From Corydoras sp. C115 (taxonomy: Eukaryota > Chordata > Actinopteri > Siluriformes > Callichthyidae), in the NCBI GenBank assembly GCA_019802505.1, contig JAFMOC010000007.1, positions 4,114,001 through 4,178,000 on the forward strand: a DNA stretch of 64,000 nt. Reading direction: 5' to 3'. Below the pieces are notes generated by a model. It did not search any database, was not told the DNA's origin, and saw only the letters and a program-made list of their open reading frames with translations. Below, piece by piece: positions 57,891 through 64,000 of the stretch. How positions within the stretch are numbered: the first letter of the stretch is position 1; the number at the start of each line of letters is the position of its first letter. The position numbers were made by a program, and so were the translations under genes.

Positions 57891-60800
57891 GTACATGGTA
57901 TTTACTTTTTTCAAATAAATGAATAAGTTCAGTGAATTTTATAATCCAATATATCCCACTTACAAGTTGCAATCTTTAGAAAGAACAAAGTCACTAAAGT
58001 CACTAAGAACAAAGAACTACATCTCTGAGTAACTAAGCACTCAAGACTCCTTGGTTATGAAATACCTGTTTATGATTCAGAAACACTTTCAAAATACAAA
58101 TGTGATTTAAAAGCTTTTTTGATTTAGTTTTTTTCAGACTAAACTAATGTATACAGTTCACCCTTGTTTGTTTGGTTGCCTTATATCTTCTTATTATTGT
58201 TTCGGGTTTTCTGTATGTATTCTCTGCATTTTTCATTTTTTTATGACTTAAATTTGTAGAACGCTGCTTTGTATTAAAGAACATGCTATATAAATTAAAG
58301 GACAAAGTTATGTAGCTCATTTAAATGTCATAATTTATTGAGCACTCTCCATACAGATGCATATTGATGCATAACAACACAATACAAACTTCACAAGCAG
58401 TTGTGCTCCTGCATTAAGTGCATTCAAATAAATAAAAAAAAAATAGTTAACAATACATAGATTCTTTAATTATAATAGGATGTCAAATTAAACCAATGTT
58501 AAAATTGGATAGCTGGGCTTTTCTAATAAATGGTGTTGTTTCTAACACCTCCACATAGCATTCATTTGAAAAAAACTTCCTGTTAATTAACTTCAGTTTT
58601 GAATGGCTTCAAGCTTGCTACTCTACTTGCACATCCACAAAACAATGAACACAAATAAAATTACTTTCAAGGCTAGGACATGCATCTCCATATTTAGAAT
58701 AATTCCATAACTAAAACTGGCATGCCATGACACAACAGTACAAGAATCCCCTTCCTATTCTAGAACACAGTTACATTGTTTCCACTATCACTGAAGAAAA
58801 AGGTAACTCTGAGAAAAATGTAAAAAGTAATACATATGTTCTTGAACATTATAATAAAAAAATATACAAATTAAAACCATAAACACTTTATATCCAATGT
58901 AGCCATGTATCATGTATGTGTGACGAGAAAGACTGATGGTAACAAATATGCTTTTTAACAAATTCCCTTATAAAATGACAACAGTAATTCAACTCATTAA
59001 ATCAGGTAAATAATAAATGAATAAAGATTCACATGATTTAAAGTAGATTACTTACCACGACTTAAGCCGTCAACTTGCATGACATAAAATATCTCAGATT
59101 TTTTGCTCATGAGGACATTTCACCCTACAGCAACTGAAATTCCTCAGTTTTGCTGGTTTGTTTTTCATGGATGGATTTAAAAATGCAACCCTATGACATA
59201 TGTAATATGAAAAAATATGGGCCAATTAATTAAATTTTTTTAAAAAGCTGAAGGTCTAGCTACTTTTTTTAAATTACAATGGACATAAACTGCAAAATCA
59301 TGGCCATAATCAGGTCATGCACCTAGACAAGGTGTCAACAAACTAAAATGGTCTGCTTAAGATTTTTATATTAGATTATATATTTCAATTTAGATTTCAT
59401 CGCTTAGCAAAGGCACACAACCTGTTACTAAGAAACAGCCGTAGTTTAGGCCAAAACATCTTAACAAGCTACAAAAGAAAAAAAAATCAAACCAATTAAA
59501 TCACAAGAACTTAGAATGTGAGTGTAAATCATGACAGATGGGAATAGATTATCTACATGTTAACATCTTTGAAATGAACTGATTAAAATGAACATAATTT
59601 GGACACTTGCCCTTTTAAACACGCCTACTACGCAGGACATACAAAACAAAAAACACATAGAGTAGCATTTATCATCAACAAGGATGTTAGCATGGTTATT
59701 AGTGGTTTAAAAGCTGTGAATGATTAGTTGATATCTATTTGATATCTAATTGATATCTAATTTTCACGCATGACAATTCAACATTACAGTCACCTAGGTT
59801 CAAACCCCAACAACAGATGCCAGCAAAGAAATCAAAAAGTTTTATATGAAGTTGGTAAAACTTGCAATTAAGACGTTTTGCTTGTGTTGGAGGAGTGGAA
59901 TGGCAAACGGAAATTAGAAAGATGATTCATAATTAAAAATACATTTAAAAAATGTAAGGACTTGCAACCAGAAATGAAGCCAGAGAATGAGTGTAATGAC
60001 ATTTTGATTTTAAATACATCCTTAAAGCAAAGTATATATATAATATAAACTGACTACATTCTCTGCACCAAGAGGTGGAAGAGCTCTGTTTTGGCTGTTA
60101 AGACATGGTCTGGAGATGATTGTGGAACAGGCCATGAACTTCTAATATGCAGACTCTAAGTGAAGTGAAGGAAAAACAATCATGCCATTAGACTTCATTC
60201 ATATGACCTCAATGACATACCACTTTAGGTACAGGCACAGATTTTAAACATTAGAAATGACAAAATTAAATAAATAAATAAAAAAAACAGACAACAGTTC
60301 ATGAAAATTCAAAAAGATCATCAAATAGAAAAAAAAATGAAATAAAAAAGCACATATAAAATAAATTGGATAATACAGAAAAGAGCACAAAAATACAGGC
60401 AAAATCAACAAAAATAATTTCATTTTAAAAAGCTGCAAAGAGGGATGTGGAGCAGAATAACAACCTTTGTAAAGACACTAAAGATACAAATGTGGCAAAA
60501 CATGTGACATAAAATGCAATAAATACTAAAATCTTTATTTGGTTAACTCACTAACATTTTACAGAAGAAAAATTAAAGAATATTCAGAATATTCGATGAC
60601 AAATTTAATTCTTAATATCAATATCAACTGCATAAATAACTGAAACTATAACTGAAAACATAAAATAACTGAATATAAAATAACTGAAATATAAAAAAAT
60701 TATGTATTCCGAACTCTAGTTGGCTGCAACTTGTTGAAGGCACTGCCTGCTGCAGCATTTGTTTTAAATGACCACATTTTTAATTACTTAAAAGTAATTA

Positions 60801-61587
60801 ACAGATATTTACTGTTGTTTCAGACCATTCTTTGAACATTTCACGTAGAGTGATTACGTAGAGTGACTTTTTTGCAATATGCAAATAGCTTTAAAAAGAT
60901 TCCAAACTTGTCCAGTTTTAAATTAATATAAATGAATTTAGTATGGGATTATCATCTAGCCTTATTTACCCATCATGTGCATTGAATATTCATGAACAGC
61001 TAAGGCATAAAAACACATGAGAAACTATGGGTATTATTTTGAAAATATTAAATAGAAGACAACAAATAAAAATGTGAAGAAGAATATGGTTCACTTGAAT
61101 TAGAGATGGGAAATGGGATGGTCATGAACAGTCAGACATAATCAAATGCTAAATGTTAATGTTTAAGCAAGAAAAATAAATAATGTGAACCAAAATAGAC
61201 TAAATCACTCGAATAGAAATGCAAAAACTTAAACACTCATACCATAGGATTATGAAAAACATGAAAAACCTATAGAAAACATAAAAGCAAATTCCCTGCT
61301 TCTGTGTCAAAAACTAGCAGATACTGAAAAAAGAAATATTCTGAATTAAAGTAAACTTTATAATGTCTTTGGCATATCTTGTCTTTCCTAATCCGCCTCC
61401 TCTATGCACAAATACATACAATTTAATATATTTCATCAATATCTACTAATACTTTCATGTCCAGGTTTAAACCATTATTTTTTAGAGCACTTAATAATTA
61501 TTTACTTTTTTCCCATCAATTCTTTTTACTGCAATACAATTGTCTATTTTCTATGCCAGTAATACAGTTCGGTTAACATACACTATA

Positions 61588-62783
61588 CAGTCTTATTCAA
61601 AATATTCTGCACCCTGGTCACATGAAATGAAATTTTAACTGTGAATATTTTAGCACATCTTCTCCAGGGAAGAAACCTCTGCACATTTTAATGTACTGTT
61701 ACTATTAATTTACCAAACATTAAAAATAAAATGAAAAATAAAAAGTAATGTGATATTCAGTATTTTGTCTTTTTTTTTTTCTTTGCTTAAAGTCTAACAT
61801 TTACTAATTAATATATTTTTAAGCCATAAGTTTACCATGGCTTTAAGGTAAAACCCTTAACGGGTCATCGGCCCATCACTGGGGATAAATCTTGTTATAT
61901 CAAGCGCTTAAACAATAAATACATTATGCATACTTCTGGTATTAGAATTGGTTTTCACATCTGTAAACTGTGTTTGTTTTAAAAAAAAAATCAAGTAAAA
62001 TGTAGGGCAGAATTTGGTCTATGTGAGAAAAGAAAATCGTTTCACAGAAACATGGGATGTATACCTTAATTTGTCAGGCGATAAATCAATGATCCAAAAA
62101 AACAGTCAACTTAACATATTAACATCACATTTGGCAGACGCTCTTATCCATAGTGACTTACAAGTATCCCAACTTGGTTCAGGTCAGACAGCATTGTCCA
62201 TACAGCACCAACCCAATAAGGGTTAAAGGCCTTGCTCAAGGACCCACATTGGTAACTTTAGCGAAGCTGGGATTTGAATGCACAACCTTCAAATTGATAA
62301 CCCAACATCCACAACCCTGAGTACCATGTGCACTTATGACTTCAGCAAAGGGAAGTTGTTAAAAAAATCCAAGCAGGTTATGTTAATTAGATGCTATATC
62401 CATAGAACCCCTACAAACAGTTGAAGGAGGCTGCAGCGAAAACCTAGAAAAGTGCAACAAAAGAAGAAACCAGCAATGTTGCCAGGTGGTCAGTAACTCC
62501 CAGTTATGATATAATTGTTTTAAGCAAGAAATATCCAACCAAATATTAAGTGTTATTTACTTTTTTGTCATATTATTTTTGTCGGCCTGCAAACAGGGTT
62601 TTCTAACACAAATGTGCATTGAGGCAGGAACATTAAGCACTGTATCTCTGTACCACCCCAAATGAATAAATAAACAGAAACTGCTAATAAACTTTTGCAA
62701 AATCACTATTTAAATTTGTTCTCTATAGAGGATGTGCTAGCATGCCATTTAATTAGGAGTGTCCTAATTTTTGCATAAGACTG
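61588..62783. mobile_element. mariner/Tc1-type relic without transposase
   Basis: Ends CAGTCTTATTCAAAATATTC at the left and, inverted at the right, CAGTCTTATGCAAAAATTAG, each flanked by TA. The interior has no transposase frame. A V-SINE-like element has inserted near the middle. Confidence 0.7.
62127..62330 (-). mobile_element. V-SINE-like element
   Basis: Minus copy with the tail CATTTGGCAGACGCTCTTAT then CCATAGTGACTTACAAG, the middle AAGGCCTTGCTCAAGGACCC and a head fragment ACCTTCAAATTGATAACCC. Confidence 0.8.
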
Positions 62784-62867
62784 TATATTAAATAAGACCA
62801 GTTATGCAGACAACAATCTCAGAGCTCCTTTCAAACCCTGTCCAACACACCCACACACTCACACCTT

Positions 62868-62871
<4 letters not shown>

Positions 62872-62927
<56 letters not shown>
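62872..62927. repeat. (CA)n microsatellite
   Basis: About 28 CA units, with further imperfect CA and CAGA repeats to 62960. Confidence 0.95.
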
Positions 62928-62931
<4 letters not shown>

Positions 62932-63079
62932 TAGACAGACAGACACACACACACATACACAGAATTATTAGTGAATAATTAAACTAATTAAAAATGGCAT
63001 GACCCACTGGAATATCAAACAGTCAACCAGTCTGTGTGGGTCAAACCAAGCAAGTGGTGTATGAATTGATCCTTGTTAG

Positions 63080-63291
63080 TCATGCAGGGCCCTCAGTGAG
63101 GCCTTCCAGAGGCAAGCTGGTGGCGTTTTCTGTAGTCTGAGTCACCTCCTGGGGGACTTGAAAATGCTGATTGGTACACAGTGCCAGGCTTACATAAGGC
63201 AGGTGGCAGTCTGTGTGAAGGAATGATGGGTAGTGCTGCCGATAACAGATGTAGGCAAAAAGCAGGCCAATCACCCCACCAATAAAGGCAT
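63080..63291 (-). CDS. plpp4: plpp4 terminal coding exon
   Basis: Encodes the last 70 residues of phospholipid phosphatase 4 (formerly PPAPDC1A), a membrane PAP2-superfamily enzyme that dephosphorylates phosphatidic acid and related lipid phosphates. After a CTCTTAG acceptor the exon reads (D)AFIGGVIGLLFAYICYRQHY, the last membrane helix, then a cytosolic tail ending SLPLEGLTEGPA, where vertebrate PLPP4 ends SLPLEGITEGP plus one residue. The ICYRQHYP and PYVSL motifs are also conserved. The segment between (ALCTNQHFQVPQEVTQTTEN) is divergent, as expected for the tail. Catalytic motifs are encoded by exons to the right of the window. plpp4 lies upstream of wdr11 on the same strand. Confidence 0.95.
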
Positions 63292-64000
63292 CTAAGAGAA
63301 GAACAAGGAATAGAATATTACTTTTTTAATACGTAGTAATCACCCACATTTTAAATGTCAAACATCCACAAGAATATGATTATCTGCTGACAACTAGAAA
63401 GAACATTGATATTTAAAATGTACGAAAAAATAAAACAAACAAGAAAAACAAAAGTTAAAAGGGTTAAAAAAGTTTACAAATTTTAAACCTAAAAATTGTC
63501 TTTATTGTCAGTAGCTGCTGCATTTGTATTAAATGACTTGTGACTTTCAATATATTTAGAATATCTAATTCATCTATGATCCTGAGACAAACGGAAAATT
63601 TAAAACTAATAAGCAGAGCTTTTTTAAACAGTAGAAAAATACTAATAATTATATCATTTTTTATTAACTACTAACAGATTTTAAAACATAACATGCTATA
63701 CATAAATTTTTTACTGCATTTACATATTATAGCAAGCAGCTATGACCACCCATACACACAACCTTAATTACAAGTCATTAAAATGTATCACAAAAGAAAA
63801 TCATTTAATAATATGCTAAGATACCATATCCTTCTCATGGTATGATTCCTTGTCAAGGTGAGAAGGCTTCCAAGCACCATATGAACATCTCTATATTCAC
63901 CATATGAACATGCCTATGGTTTTATCTTCTTTCAGCGTTTCTTCTTTAATAGCAGGATGGTATGACATTATAATGTTTACAATGTTTGGAAAAAGGCAAT
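63292..64000 (-). other. plpp4: plpp4 last intron (partial)
   Basis: Non-coding sequence upstream of the terminal exon's acceptor. AT-rich, with CACCATATGAACAT repeated near 63875 and 63899. No exon seen. Confidence 0.75.

Larger units (their letters stand above)
57891..63079 (-). other. plpp4: plpp4 downstream region, possible long 3' UTR
   Basis: About 5 kb of AT-rich sequence 3' of the plpp4 stop codon. It is poor in SINEs compared with the rest of the window. Several minus-strand AATAAA words occur, one near 58333. The only elements are a mariner relic with a nested V-SINE (61588-62783) and a (CA)n tract. A long 3' UTR would explain the low insertion load but is inference. Confidence 0.4.

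Overview
The window is nuclear DNA from a teleost fish. It is AT-rich and intron-rich. Two vertebrate genes can be recognised by protein similarity, and the rest is dominated by fish-type transposable elements: tRNA-derived SINEs, L2-like and RTE-like LINEs, Tc1/mariner, hAT, pogo and piggyBac DNA transposons, and LTR fragments. The species cannot be fixed from the sequence. An otophysan-type fish is only a guess from the repeat flavour.

Gene layout: both recognised genes lie on the minus strand. wdr11 begins at 34,250 (start codon) and runs leftward off the window; coding exons 1-7 (about the first 330 residues of a protein of about 1,220) are at 34165-34250, 26304-26415, 16989-17142, 15300-15473, 10883-11075, 2650-2815 and 232-334. 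All junctions keep frame. The terminal coding exon of plpp4 (phospholipid phosphatase 4) is at 63080-63291. The order plpp4 then wdr11 on one strand is the order known in human 10q26, which supports both calls. One further exon-like open frame (53521-53743, minus) has a good splice acceptor and a protein-like sequence that I do not recognise.

wdr11 introns (1-34 kb): intron 4 holds a complete Tc1-like transposon with an uninterrupted 344-residue transposase, inserted in a TA microsatellite. Intron 2 carries three hAT-type elements with 8-bp target duplications (two of them one family) and an LTR remnant with a primer-binding site. Intron 1 carries a piggyBac relic with TTAG duplications, and a three-level nest (SINE inside hAT inside SINE).

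Intergenic region (34-63 kb): a perfect 146-bp palindrome lies about 230 bp upstream of the wdr11 start codon. A nearly intact L2-like LINE (37.9-41.8 kb) is broken by one frameshift and is preceded by a 17-unit minisatellite with a TATA-like box. A pogo relic, a tandemly duplicated LTR segment flanked by an inverted repeat, an RTE-like LINE tail and many SINE copies follow. Two stretches (51.3-51.8 and 55.6-55.8 kb) look like possible conserved non-coding elements.

How the parts relate: the host genes do not form an operon-like unit. The most informative relationship is among the repeats. Each of the two SINE families in the window shares its 3' tail with a LINE also present here (L2-like tail with the V-SINE-like family; RTE-like tail with the abundant mermaid-like family), as expected if each LINE mobilises its SINE. 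No RNA gene, CRISPR array or bacterial-type system was seen.
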